Shown here one piece after another: positions 47,785 through 59,843 of a stretch of 64,000 bases of DNA. The stretch covers positions 62,501-126,500 of the forward strand of contig CAWZYM010000410.1 of assembly GCA_963966185.1 (NCBI GenBank). The letters run 5' to 3'. The translations under genes were made by a program, and so were the position numbers. The notes beneath the pieces are model-generated. The model did not search any database, was not told the DNA's origin, and saw nothing but the letters and a program-made list of their open reading frames with translations. Positions within the stretch are counted from its first letter, which is position 1, and each line of letters opens with the position of its first letter. The stretch comes from Rhabditoides inermis. Taxonomy: Eukaryota > Nematoda > Chromadorea > Rhabditida > Rhabditidae.

Positions 47785-50341
47785 ATAGAAGGCGATCCGG
47801 GCACTCTCCGCGCGCCTCCACGGTCAAAGTATATCAGTAGATCAGTAATTATAACAAAACATTGATCACTGATACTGATATGCATTTTCTCCGACTTTAT
47901 GATCTTTTACTCTTTCGTTTGCACATAGAGGGCGCTCCGGCACGCTTCGCGCGCCTCCGCGGTCAAAGTCTATCAGTATATCAGTAACAATAAGAATATA
48001 TTGATCACTGCTACTGATATGCATTTTCTCCGACTCTCTGATCGTTCACTTTCTCGTTTGCACAAAGAAAGCGCTCCGGCACGCTTCGCGCGCCTCCGCG
48101 GTCAAAGTCTATCAGTAGATCAGTAATAATAAGAATATATTGATCACTGCTACTGATATGCATTTTATCCGACTCTCTGATCGTTCACTTTCTCGTATGC
48201 ACATAGAAAGCGCTCCGGCACGCTTCGCGCGCCTACGCGGTCAGTCAAAGTCTATCAGTAGATCAGTAAAAATAGGAATATATCGATCACTGCTACTGAT
48301 ATGCATTTTTTCCGACTCTCTGATCGTTCACTTTCTCGTATGCACATAGAAAGCGCTCCGGCACGCTTCGCGCGCCTCCGCGGTCAAAGTATATCAGTAG
48401 ATCAGTAAAAATAAGATGATATTGATCACTGCTACTGATATGCATTTTCTCCGACTCTCTGATCGTTCACTTTCTCGTATGCACATAGAAAGCGCTCCGG
48501 CACGCTCCGCGCGCCTACGCGGTCAAAGTATATCAGTAGATCAGTAAAAATAAGAATATTTTGATCACTGCTACTGATATGCATTTTCTCCGACTCTCTG
48601 ATCGTTCACTTTCTCGTATGCACATAGAAAGCGCTCCGGCACGCTTCGCGCGCCTCCGCGGTCAACGTATATCAGTAGATCAGTAAAAATAAGAATATAT
48701 TGATCACTGCTACTGATATGCATTTTCTCCGACTCTCTGATCGTTCACTTTCTCGTATGCACATAGAAAGCGCTCCGGCACGCTCCGCGCGCCTACGCGG
48801 TCAAAGTGTATCAGTAGATCAGTAAAAATAAGAATATTTTGATCACTGCTACTGATATGCATTTTCTCCGACTCTCTGATCGTTCACTTTCTCGTATGCA
48901 CATAGAAAGCGCTCCGGCACGCTCCGCGCGCCTACGCGGTCAAAGCCGATCAGTATATCAGTAATTATAATAATATATTGATAACTGATACTAATATGCA
49001 TTTTCTCCGACTCTCTGATCTTTTACTCTTTCGTATGCACATAGAGGGCGCTCCGGCACGCTTCGCGCGCGCGCCTTTGCGGTCAAAGTCGATCAGTAGA
49101 TCAGTAATTATAATAATATATTAATCACTGATACTGATATTCATTCTCTCCTACTCTCTGATTTTTCACACTCTCGTATGCACATAGAAAACGCTCCGGC
49201 ACGCTTCGCGCGCCTCCGCGGTCAAAGTCGATCAGTAGATCAGTAATTTTATTAATACATTCATCACTGATACTGATATCCATTTTCTCCGACTCTCTGA
49301 TCTTTGACTATCTCGTTTGGCATATAGAAAGCGCTCCGGCACGCATCGCGCGCCTTCGCGGTCAAAGTCGATCAGTAGATCAGTAATTTTATTAATACAT
49401 TCATCACTGATACTGATATCCATTTTCTCCGACTCTCTGATCTTTGACTATCTCGTTTGGCATATATATAGAAAGCGCTCCGGCACGCATCGCGCGCCTT
49501 CGCGGTCTAAGTCGATCAGTAGATCAGTAATTATAATAAAACATTGATCACTGATACTGATATGCATTTTCTCCGACTCTCTGATTTTTTACTCTTTCGT
49601 ATGCACATAGAAGGCGCTCCGGCACGCTTCGCGCGCCTCCGCGGTCAAAGTCGATCAGTAGATCAGTAATTATAATAATATGATCACTGATACTGATATT
49701 CATTCTCTCCTACTCTCTGATTTTTCACACTCTCGTATGCACATAGAAAGCGCTCCGGCACGCTTCGCGCGCCTCCGCGGTCAAAGTTGATCAGTAAATC
49801 AGTAATAATAAGAATATATTGATCACTGATACTGATATGCATTTTCTCCGACTCTCTGATCTTTCAATCTCTCGTGTGCACATAGAAAGCGCTCCGGCAC
49901 GCTTCGCGCGCCTCCGCGGTCAAAGTCGATCAGTAGATCAGTAATAATAAGAAAAAAATGATCACTGATACTGATATGAATTTTCTCCGACTCTCTGATC
50001 TTTGACTATCTCGTTTGGCATATAGAAAGCGCTCCGGCACGCTCGGCGCGCCTCCGCGGTCAAAGCCGATCAGTTGATCAGTAATTATAATAATACATTG
50101 TTCACTGATACTGATATGCATTTTCTCCGACTCTCTGATCTTTCACTCTTTCGTAAGCACATAGAAAGCGCTCCGGCACGCTTCGCGCGCCTCCGCGGTC
50201 AAAGCCGATCAGTAGATCAGTAATTATAAAAATACATTGATCACTGATACTGATATGCATTTTCTCCGACTCTCTGATTTTTTACTCTTTCGTAAGCACA
50301 TAGAAAGCGCTCCGGCACACTCCGCGGTAAAAGCCTATCAG
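47785..50341 (+). repeat. satA array 13 (~18 monomers), mosaic
   Basis: To about 49960 it follows array 2 (7121-9290) monomer by monomer, including CACAAAGAAAGCGC and the TTTATTAATACATTC duplication. From about 50060 it follows the end of array 3 (13140-13421, CGTAAGCACATAG). The switch lies in 49965-50060. Confidence 0.95.
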
Positions 50342-50449
50342 TAGCTGGTTGACAATTACTATTTATTATAGATACAAGTATAATTTATAGTTATCACTGG
50401 TCTAATAATATAAAATATAAGAGAGAGAAAGAAAGAGAGAGAGAAAAAG

Positions 50450-50502
<53 letters not shown>

Positions 50503-50679
50503 AGGAGGAGCAGCTGGTTGACAATTATTATTGATTTTAGATCCAAGTAGACTTCATAGTTATCACTAATCTAAAGTCATAATATAAGAGAGAGATAGAG
50601 GAAGAGAGAGAGAGAGAGAGGGAGAGAGAGAGAGAGACGAAAATGATGGATGAGAAAAGGAATGGGATGAGAAAAGGAG
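50342..50679 (+). repeat. Linker L, two copies with GA tracts
   Basis: Near-identical to 13422-13767, differing mainly in GA tract length. Confidence 0.9.
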
Positions 50680-51199
50680 GTTACATAGTATTTCGCCTCG
50701 CCTCACTTCTATGATTGAATATAGAAGGACGTGAGTGCATATAGTAATGTTTTATTGTATTTCCTCAGAATATAGTAATCGCGCAGTTTGTTGGAGTGTG
50801 GTGAGCTGTTTCGTAGTGCGTGGTGATGTTCTCGGTCGTTTGCACAATTGACTGTCTCTTTCTCTGACATCAGACAGACTGGCAGCTGGCGCACTCTCAC
50901 CTCGCCACACTCTCTCGTCGCGGGGCAACAAAGTGGCGTCGATTAGAGGAATTTAATTGATAGCGAGCGTCAGGGGTCACAAAAAGATGCAAATTTTCGT
51001 AGAAGTGTAGTGGCCACCTATATGCATGTTGTAGTAAAGGGAGACCTTACACGGTTGCCTAGTTTTCTTGAACAGCCCGCGACAACTGTTTGGTGTCGCC
51101 TCGCCTCGATTAAATCACTTCGTGAAAGAAAACCAGGAGGTGTTATAAAAAGATTACGGGCAGATTTGTAGGTAAGGGAGTGTAGAGGAGTGACGTCGA
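50680..51199 (+). repeat. Module M13, 3' half deleted
   Basis: Near-identical to M3 up to 'gaggagtgacgtcga', then fused to 'tcagtaattttaaataaata', normally inside spacer S. The 3' ~370 bp of the module, the hairpin and the first part of S are gone. Confidence 0.95.
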
Positions 51200-51290
51200 A
51201 TCAGTAATTTTAAATAAATAGAAAGTGTCACAGTCTATCTGGTTGATAGTATCTGGTTGACTGCTTTTCTACAGGTGTATTTACTATGTT
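51200..51290 (+). repeat. Spacer S13, 3' end only
   Basis: Only the last ~90 bp of S remain (AGAAAGTGTCACAGTCTATC, GGTTGATAGTATCTGG, TACTATGTTCATAGAA). Confidence 0.9.
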
Positions 51291-53083
51291 CATAGAAGGC
51301 GCTCCGGCACGCTCCGCGGTCATAGCCTATCAGTATTTCAGATATAAAATTAATAATAAAATGATCACTGATACTGATATGCATTTTCTCTCACTCTCTG
51401 ATATTTTACTCTCTCGTATGCACATAGAAAGCGCTCCGGCACGCTTCGCGCGCTTCCGCGGTCAAACTATATCAGTAGATCAGTAATTATAATAATACAT
51501 TGATCACTGATACTGATATGCACTTTCTCCGACTCTCTGATCTTTCACTCTCTCGTATGCACATAGAAAGCGCTCCGGCACGCTCCGCGCGCCTCCGCGG
51601 TCAAACTATATCAGTAGATCAGTAAAAATAAGAATATATTGATCACTGCTACGAATATGCATTTTATCCGACTCTCTGATCGTTCACTTTCTCTTATGCA
51701 CATAGAAAGCGCTCCGGCACGCTCCGCGCGCCTCCGCGGTCAAAGTCGATCAGTAGATCAGTAATAATAATAATACATTGAGCACTGATACTGATATGCA
51801 TTTTCTCCGACTCTCTGATCTCTCACTTTCTCGTATGCACATAGAAAGCGCTCCGGCACGCTTCGCGCGCCTCCGCGGTCAAAGCCGATCAGTAGATCAG
51901 TAATAATGAGAATATATTGATCACTGTTACTGATATGCATTCTCTCCGATTCTCTGATGTTTCACTCTCTCGGATGCACATAGGAGGCGCTCCGACACGC
52001 TTCGCGCGCCTTCGCGGTCAAAGTCTATCAGTAGATCAGTAATAATAAGAATATATTGATCACTGTTACTGATATGCAATCTCTCCGACTCTCTGATATT
52101 TCACTCTCTCGGATGCACATAGGAGGCGCTCCGGCACGCTTCGCGCGCCTCCGCGGTCAAAGTCTATCAGTAGATCAGTAATAATAAGAATATATTGATC
52201 ACTGTTACTGATATGCATTCTCTCCGACTCTCTGATATTTCACTCTCTCGGGTGCACATAGGAGGCGCTCCGGCACGCTTCGCGCGCCTCCGCGGTCAAA
52301 GTCTATCAGTAGATCAGTAATAATAAGAATATATTGATCACTGTTACTGATATGCATTCTCTCCGACTCTCTGATGTTTCATTCTCTCGGATGCACATAG
52401 GAGGCGCTCCGACACGCTTCGCGCGCCTCCGCGGTCAAAGTCTATCAGTAGATCAGTAATAATAAGAATATATTGATCACTGTTACTGATATGCAATCTC
52501 TCCGACTCTCTGATATTTCACTCTCTCGGATGCACATAGGAGGCGCTCCGGCACGCTTCGCGCGCCTCCGCGGTCAAAGTCTATCAGTAGATCAGTAATA
52601 ATAAGAATATATTGATCACTGTTACTGATATGCATTCTCTCCGACTCTCTGATATTTCACTCTCTCGGATGCACATAGGAGGCGCTCCGGCACACTTCGC
52701 GCGCCTCCGCGGTCAAAGCCGATCACTATATCAGTAATAATGAGAATATATTGATCACTGTTACTGATATGCATTCTCTCCGACTCTCTGATATTTCACT
52801 CTCTCGGATGCACATAGGAGGCGCTCCGGCACGCTTCGCGCGCCTCCGCGGTCAAAGTCTATCAGTAGATCAGTAATAATAAGAATATATTGATCACTGT
52901 TACTGATATGCATTCTCTCCGACTCTCTGATATTTCACTCTCTCGGATGCACATAGAAGGCGCTCCGGCACGCTTCGCGCGCCTCCGCGGTCAAAGTCTA
53001 TCAGTAGATCAGTAATAATAAGAATATATTGATCACTGTTACTGATATGCATTCTCTCCGACTCTCTGATATTTCACTTTCTC
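51291..53083 (+). repeat. satA array 14 (~13 monomers)
   Basis: Right half (about 51900-53060) is very homogeneous: near-identical AATAATAAGAATAT/CACTGTTACTG monomers with GGATGCACATAGGAGGCGC, alternating GGCACGC and GACACGC. Ends CTTTCTCGTCATAAAATAAC at the satB junction. Confidence 0.95.
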
Positions 53084-56000
53084 GTCATAAAATAACTACT
53101 CTACGATCATAGATAGCCGCTCCGCGCGCCTCCGCGGTCAAATTCTATCAGTAGCTGGTTGACAATGATTAGTTATCACAGATCTAATATTATAAAATCT
53201 CTACTCTCGCCTATGATCATAGACAGCCGCTCCGGGCGCCTCCGCGGTCAAATTCTATCAGTAGCTGGTTGACAATTATTAGTTATCACGGATCTAATAT
53301 TATAAAATCTCTACTCTCGCCTATGATCATAGACAGCCGGTCCGCGCGCCTCAGCGGTAAAATTCTATCAGTAGCTGGTTGACAATGATTAGTTATCACG
53401 GATCTAATATTATAAAATCTCTACTCTCGCCTATGATCATAGACAGCCGCTCCGCGCGCCTCCGCGGTCAAATTCTATCAGTAGCTGGTTGACAATTATT
53501 AGTTATCACGGATCTAATATTATAAAATCTCTACTCTCGCCTATGATCATAGACAGCCGGTCCGCGCGCCTCAGCGGTAAAATTCTATCAGTAGCTGGTT
53601 GACAATGATTAGTTATCACGGATCTAATATTATAAAATCTCTACTCTCGCCTATGATCATAGACAGCCGCTCCGCGCGCCTCCGCGGTCAAATTCTATCA
53701 GTAGCTGGTTGACAATGATTAGTTATCACGGATCTAATATTATAAAATATTTACTTTCGCCTATGATCATAGACAGCCGCTCCGCGCGCCTCCGCGGTCA
53801 AATTCTATCAGTAGCTGGTTGACAATGATTAGTTATCACGGATCTAATATTATAAAATATTTACTCTCGCCTATAATCATAGACAGCCGCTCCGCGCGCC
53901 TCAGCGGTCAAGTTCTATCAGTAGCTGGTTGACAATGATTAGTTATCACGGATCTAATATTATAAAGTATCTACTCTCGACTTTGATCACAGACAGCCGC
54001 TCCGCGCGCCTCAGCGGTCAAGTTCTATCAGTAGCTGGTTGACAATGATTAGTTATCACGGATCTAATATTATAAAATTTCTACTCTCGCCTTTGATCAC
54101 AGACAGCGGACAGCCGCTCCGCGCGTTTCAGCGGTCAAGTTCTATCAGTAGCTGGTTGACAATGAATAGTTATCACGGAACTAATATTATAAAATCTCTA
54201 CTCTCGCCTTTGATCACAGACAGCCGCTTCGCGCGCCTCAGCGGTCAAATTCTATCAGTAGCTGGTTGACAATGATTAGTTATCACGGATCCAATATTAT
54301 AAAGTCTCTACTCTCGCCTTTGATCACAGACAGCCGCTCCGCGCGTTTCAGCGGTCAAGTTCTATCAGTAGCTGGTTGACAATGATTAGTTATCACGGAT
54401 CTAATATTATAAAATCTCTACTCTCGCCTTTGATAAAATCTCTACTCTCGCCACAGACAGCCGCTTCGCGCGCCTCAGCGGTCAAATTCTATCAGTAGCT
54501 GGTTGACAATGATTAGTTATCACGGATCCAATATTATAAAATCTCTACTCTCGCCTTTGATCACAGACAGCCGTTCCGCGCGTTTCAGCGGTCAAGTTCT
54601 ATCAGTAGCTGGTTGACAATGAATAGTTATCACGGATCTAATATTATAAAATCTCTACTCTCGCCTTTGATCACAGACAGCCGCTTCGCGCGCCTCAGCG
54701 GTCAAATTCTATCAGTAGCTGGTTGACAATGATTAGTTATCACGGATCCAATATTATAAAGTCTCTACTATCGCCTTTGATCACAGACAGCCGCTCCGCG
54801 CGTTTCAGCGGTCAAGTTCTATCAGTAGCTGGTTGACAATGATTAGTTATCACGGATCTAATATTATAAAATCTCTACTCTCGCCTTTGATAAAATCTCT
54901 ACTCTCGCCACAGACAGCCGCTTCGCGCGCCTCAGCGGTCAAATTCTATCAGTAGCTGGTTGACAATGATTAGTTATCACGGATCCAATATTATAAAATC
55001 TCTACTCTCGCCTTTGATCACAGACAGCCGTTCCGCGCGCCTCAGCGGTCAAATTCTATCAGTAGCTGGTTGACAATGATTAGTTATCACGGATCTAATA
55101 TTATAAAATATCTACTCTCGACTTTGATCACAGACAGCCGCTCCGCGCGCCTCAGCGGTCAAGTTCTATCAGTAGCTGGTTGACAATGATTAGTTATCAC
55201 GGATCTAATATTATAAAGTATCTACTCTCGACTTTGATCACAGACAGCCGCTCCGCGCGCCTCAGCGGTCAAGTTCTATCAGTAGCTGGTTGACAATGAT
55301 TAGTTATCACGGATCTAATATTATAAAATTTCTACTCTCGCCTTTGATCACAGACAGCGGACAGCCGCTCCGCGCGTTTCAGCGGTCAAGTTCTATCAGT
55401 AGCTGGTTGACAATGAATAGTTATCACGGATCTAATATTATAAAATCTCTACTCTCGCCTTTGATCACAGACAGCCGCTTCGCGCGCCTCAGCGGTCAAA
55501 TTCTATCAGTAGCTGGTTGACAATGATTAGTTATCACGGATCCAATATTATAAAGTCTCTACTCTCGCCTTTGATCACAGACAGCCGCTCCGCGCGTTTC
55601 AGCGGTCAAGTTCTATCAGTAGCTGGTTGACAATGATTAGTTATCACGGATCTAATATTATAAAATCTCTACTCTCGCCTTTGATAAAATCTCTACTCTC
55701 GCCACAGACAGCCGCTTCGCGCGCCTCAGCGGTCAAATTCTATCAGTAGCTGGTTGACAATGATTAGTTATCACGGATCCAATATTATAAAATCTCTACT
55801 CTCGCCTTTGATCACAGACAGCCGTTCCGCGCGTTTCAGCGGTCAAGTTCTATCAGTAGCTGGTTGACAATGAATAGTTATCACGGATCTAATATTATAA
55901 AATCTCTACTCTCGCCTTTGATCACAGACAGCCGCTTCGCGCGCCTCAGCGGTCAAATTCTATCAGTAGCTGGTTGACAATGATTAGTTATCACGGATCC

Positions 56001-56183
56001 AATATTATAAAGTCTCTACTCTCGCCTTTGATCACAGACAGCCGTTCCGCGCGCCTCAGCGGTCAAATTCTATCAGTAGCTGGTTGACAATTATTAGTTA
56101 TCACGGATCTAATATTATAAAATATCTACTCTCGCCTACGATCATAGACAGCCGCTCCGCGCGCCTCCGCGGTCAAATTCTAT
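53084..56183 (+). repeat. satB array with higher-order repeats (~28 monomers)
   Basis: Left part is the ATGATCATAGACA subtype as at 28439; the right part, from about 53890, is the TTTGATCACAGACA subtype. The marked GATAAAATCTC variant is at 54432, 54889 and 55683, spacings 457 and 794 as in the 20-24 kb array, and the GCGGACA variant recurs at 1251 bp. Confidence 0.95.
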
Positions 56184-56325
56184 CAGTATATCAGTAATTA
56201 TAATAATATATGATACTGATATACATTGATACTGATATGCATTCTTTCCTACTCTCTGATCTTTCACTCTCTCGTATGCACATAGAGGGCGCTCCGGCAC
56301 ACTCCGCGGTAAAGCCTATCAGAAA
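56184..56325 (+). repeat. satA remnant between satB and linker
   Basis: Same rearranged monomer and short GC box as at 23888 and 62426. Confidence 0.9.
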
Positions 56326-56399
56326 CTGGTTGACAATTTTTATTTATTAGAGATACAAATATAATTTATAGTTATCACTGGTCTTTTATTATAAAGTCA

Positions 56400-56452
<53 letters not shown>

Positions 56453-56599
56453 GACGAAAGAGAGAGCGAGAGAGAGAAAGACGAAAGAGAGAGAGAGAGA
56501 TAGAGAGAGAGAGATAGAGAGAGCAAGAGAGGGAGAGAGGGAGAGAAAGAGAGAAAGAGAGAAAGAGAGGTGAGAAAAGGAATTGGATGAAAAAAGGAG
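56326..56599 (+). repeat. Linker L with GA tracts
   Basis: Same type as 24028-24294 with different GA/GGGAGAGA repeat numbers. Confidence 0.9.
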
Positions 56600-57477
56600 G
56601 TTACATAGTATTTCGCCTCGCCTCACTTCCCTGATTGAATATAGAATGACGTGAGTGCATATAGTAATGTTTTATTGTATGTGCTCAGAAAATAAAAGTT
56701 GCACAGTTTGTTGGAGTGTGGTGAGCTGTTTCGTAGTGCGTGGTGATGTTCTCGCTCATTTGCACAATTGACTGTCTTTTTCTCTGACATCAGACAGACT
56801 GGCAGCTGGCGCACTCTCACCTCGCCACACTCTCTCGTCGCGGGGCAATAAAGTGGCGTCGATTAGAGGAATTTAATTGATAGCGGGCGTCAGAGGTCAC
56901 AAAAAGATGCAAATTTTTGGTAGAAGTGTAGTGGCCACCTATTTGTATGTTGTAGTAAAGGGAGATCTGACACGGTTGCCTAGTTTTCTTGATCAGCCCG
57001 CGACAACTGTTTGGTGTCGCCTCACCTCGATTAAATCACTTCGTGAAAAGAAACCAGGAGGAGTTATAAAAAGATTACGGGCCAATTTGTAGGTGAGGGA
57101 GTGTAGAGGAGTGACGTCGAAACCGTTTTTCGATAGCTGAAGTCTGCGATTCGCAGTACTCGTTCTTGTAAGGCCTACTCGATGCAACCGTTCAACGACC
57201 TAACCGTCTCTTCATCTGACACACTATTTCGCTCTTTTTTCTGTCTGACTCTCTCTGATTACGCGCTGTTTCGTCGAATTTTCTTTAAAGCTTATAGCTC
57301 CGCGGATATGAGAGATAAAGGGCTGAAAATTGGAATCCTGCATCTCGGGACCGAGACCATCGGATCGATGTCACGTTTGGCTAGATAGGAGTAGTGGGTG
57401 GCGCGGTAGAGCGATGGACGGACGGAAACCATAGGGCATTTTACACTTACACCAGACTAGCGCGCTTCGCGCGCTAG
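56600..57477 (+). repeat. Module M14 (full)
   Basis: Body as in M6 and M15, but the tail (GACGGACGGAAACC, 'attttacacttacaccaga') is of the M5/M10 kind. Hairpin 57457-57477. Confidence 0.95.
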
Positions 57478-57769
57478 AAATATAGGTATACAATATATAT
57501 TTATCTATCGATTGATATATAGATTATCTATCGATTGATATATATTCTATAAATTATCTATCGATTGATATATAGATTGACTTGATATGCGCTCTGGAAG
57601 TGATATTAGGAGCTGTGCTAGAAGTGCTGTTGTCAGTCTTCCAGTAGATGACTAATCTTATTTATTTCCTTTTTTATTTTCAGTGATTTCAAATAATTAG
57701 AAAGTGTCACAGTCTATCTGGTTGATAGTATCTGGTTGACTGCTTTTCTACAGATGTATTTACTATGCT
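57478..57769 (+). repeat. Spacer S14 with triplicated ATCGATTGATATAT
   Basis: The ATCTATCGATTGATATATA segment occurs three times in tandem at about 57500-57572, once in other spacers. The rest is standard S. Confidence 0.9.
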
Positions 57770-59843
57770 CATGGAAGGCGCTCCGGCACGCTCCGCTGTC
57801 AGAGCCTACCAGTAATAAAAATAACAATTTAATGATCACTGATACTGATATGCATTTTCTCCGACTCTCTGATTTTTTACTCTTTCGTATGCACATAGAA
57901 TGCGCTCCGGCACGCTTCGCGCGCCTCCGCGGTGAAAGTCGATCAGTAGATCAGTAATAATAAGAAAAAATTGATCACTGATACTGATATGCATTTTCTT
58001 CGACTCTCTGATCTTTGACTATCTCGTTTGGCATATAGAAAGCGCTCCGGCACGCTCCGCGCGCCTCCGCGGTCAAAGCCGATCAGTAGATCAGTAATTA
58101 TAATAATATACTGATCACTGATACTGATATGCCTTCTCTCCTACTTTCTGATCTTTTACTCTCTCGTACGCACATAGAAAGCGCTCCGGCACGCTTCGCG
58201 CGCCTCCGCGGTCAAAGCCGATCAGTAGAACAGTAATCATAATAATACATTGATCACTGATACTGATATGCATTTTCTCCGACTCTCTGATTTTTTACTC
58301 TTTCGTATGCACATAGAATGCGCTCCGGCACGCTTCGCGCGCCTCCGCGGTCAAAGCCGATCAGTAGAACAGTAATCATAATAATACATTGATCACTGAT
58401 ACTGATATGCATTTTCTCCGACTCTCTGATCTTTGACTATCTCGTTTGGCATATAGAAAGCGCTCCGGCACGCTCCGCGCGCCTCCGCGGTCAAAGCCGA
58501 TCAGTAGATCAGTAATTATAATAATATACTGATCACTGATACTGATATGCCTTCTCTCCTACTTTCTGATCTTTTACTCTCTCGTACGCACATAGAAAGC
58601 GCTCCGGCACGCTTCGCGCGCCTCCGCGGTCAAAGCCGATCAGTAGAACAGTAATCATAATAATACATTGATCACTGATACTGATATGCATTTTTTTCCG
58701 ACTCTTTGATTTTTTACTTTCTCGTACGCACATAGAAAGCGCTCCGGCACGCCTCGCGCGCCTCCGCGGTCAAAGCCGATCAGTAGAACAGTAATCATAA
58801 TAATACATTGATCACTGATACTGATATGCATTTTATCCGACTCTTTGATCTTTTACTTTCTCGTATGCATATAGAAAGCGCTCCGGCTCGCTTCGTGCGC
58901 CTCCGCGGTCAAAGCCGATCAGTAGAACAGTGATCATAATAATACATTGATCACTGATACTGATATGCATTTTATCCGACTCTCTGATTTTTTACTTTTT
59001 CGTATGCTCATAGAAGGCGCTCCGGCACGATTCGCGCTTCTCCGCGGTCGAAGCCGATCAGTAGATTAGTAATTATAATAATATACATACTGATCACTGA
59101 TTTTGATATGCATTTTTTCCGACTCTTTGATCTTTTACTTTCTCGTATGCACATAGAAAGCGCTCCAGCTCGCTTCGCGCGCCTCCGCGGTCAAAGCCGA
59201 TCAGTATATCAGTAATTATAATAAAACATTGATCACTGATACTGATATGCATTTTATCCGACTCTCTGATTTTTTTACTCTTTCGTATGCACATAGAAGG
59301 CGCTCCGGCACGATTCGCGCTCCTCCGCGGTCGAAGCCGATCAGTAGATCAGTAATTATAATAAAACATTGATCACTGATACTGATATGCATTTTTTCCG
59401 ATTCTTTGATCTTTTACTTTCTCGTACGCACATAGAAAGCGCTCCGGCACGCTTCGCGCGCCTCCGCGGTCAAAGCCGATCAGTAGAACAGTAATCATAA
59501 TAATACATTGATCACTGATACTGATATGCATTTTATCCGACTCTCTGATTTTTTACTTTTTCGTATGCACATAGAAGGCGCTCCGGCACGATTCGCGCTC
59601 CTTCGCGGTCGAAGCCGATCAGTAGATCAGTAATTATATTAATATACTGATCACTGATTTTGATATGCATTTTTTCCGACTCTTTGATCTTTTACTTTCT
59701 CGTACGCACATAGAAAGCGCTCCGGCACGCTTCGCGCGCCTCCGCGGTCAAAGCCGATCAGTATATCAGTAATTATAATAAAACATTGATCACTGATACT
59801 GATATGCATTTTTTCCTACTCTCTGATCTTTCACTCTCTCGTA
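57770..59843 (+). repeat. satA array 15 (~15 monomers)
   Basis: Multi-monomer units repeat with small differences (for example AGTAGAACAGTAATCATAATA in several monomers, and GGCACGATTCGCGC with GCGGTCGAAG). Ends 'ctcgtataatattaaaaaaa', a different satA-to-satB junction from 53083. Confidence 0.95.
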
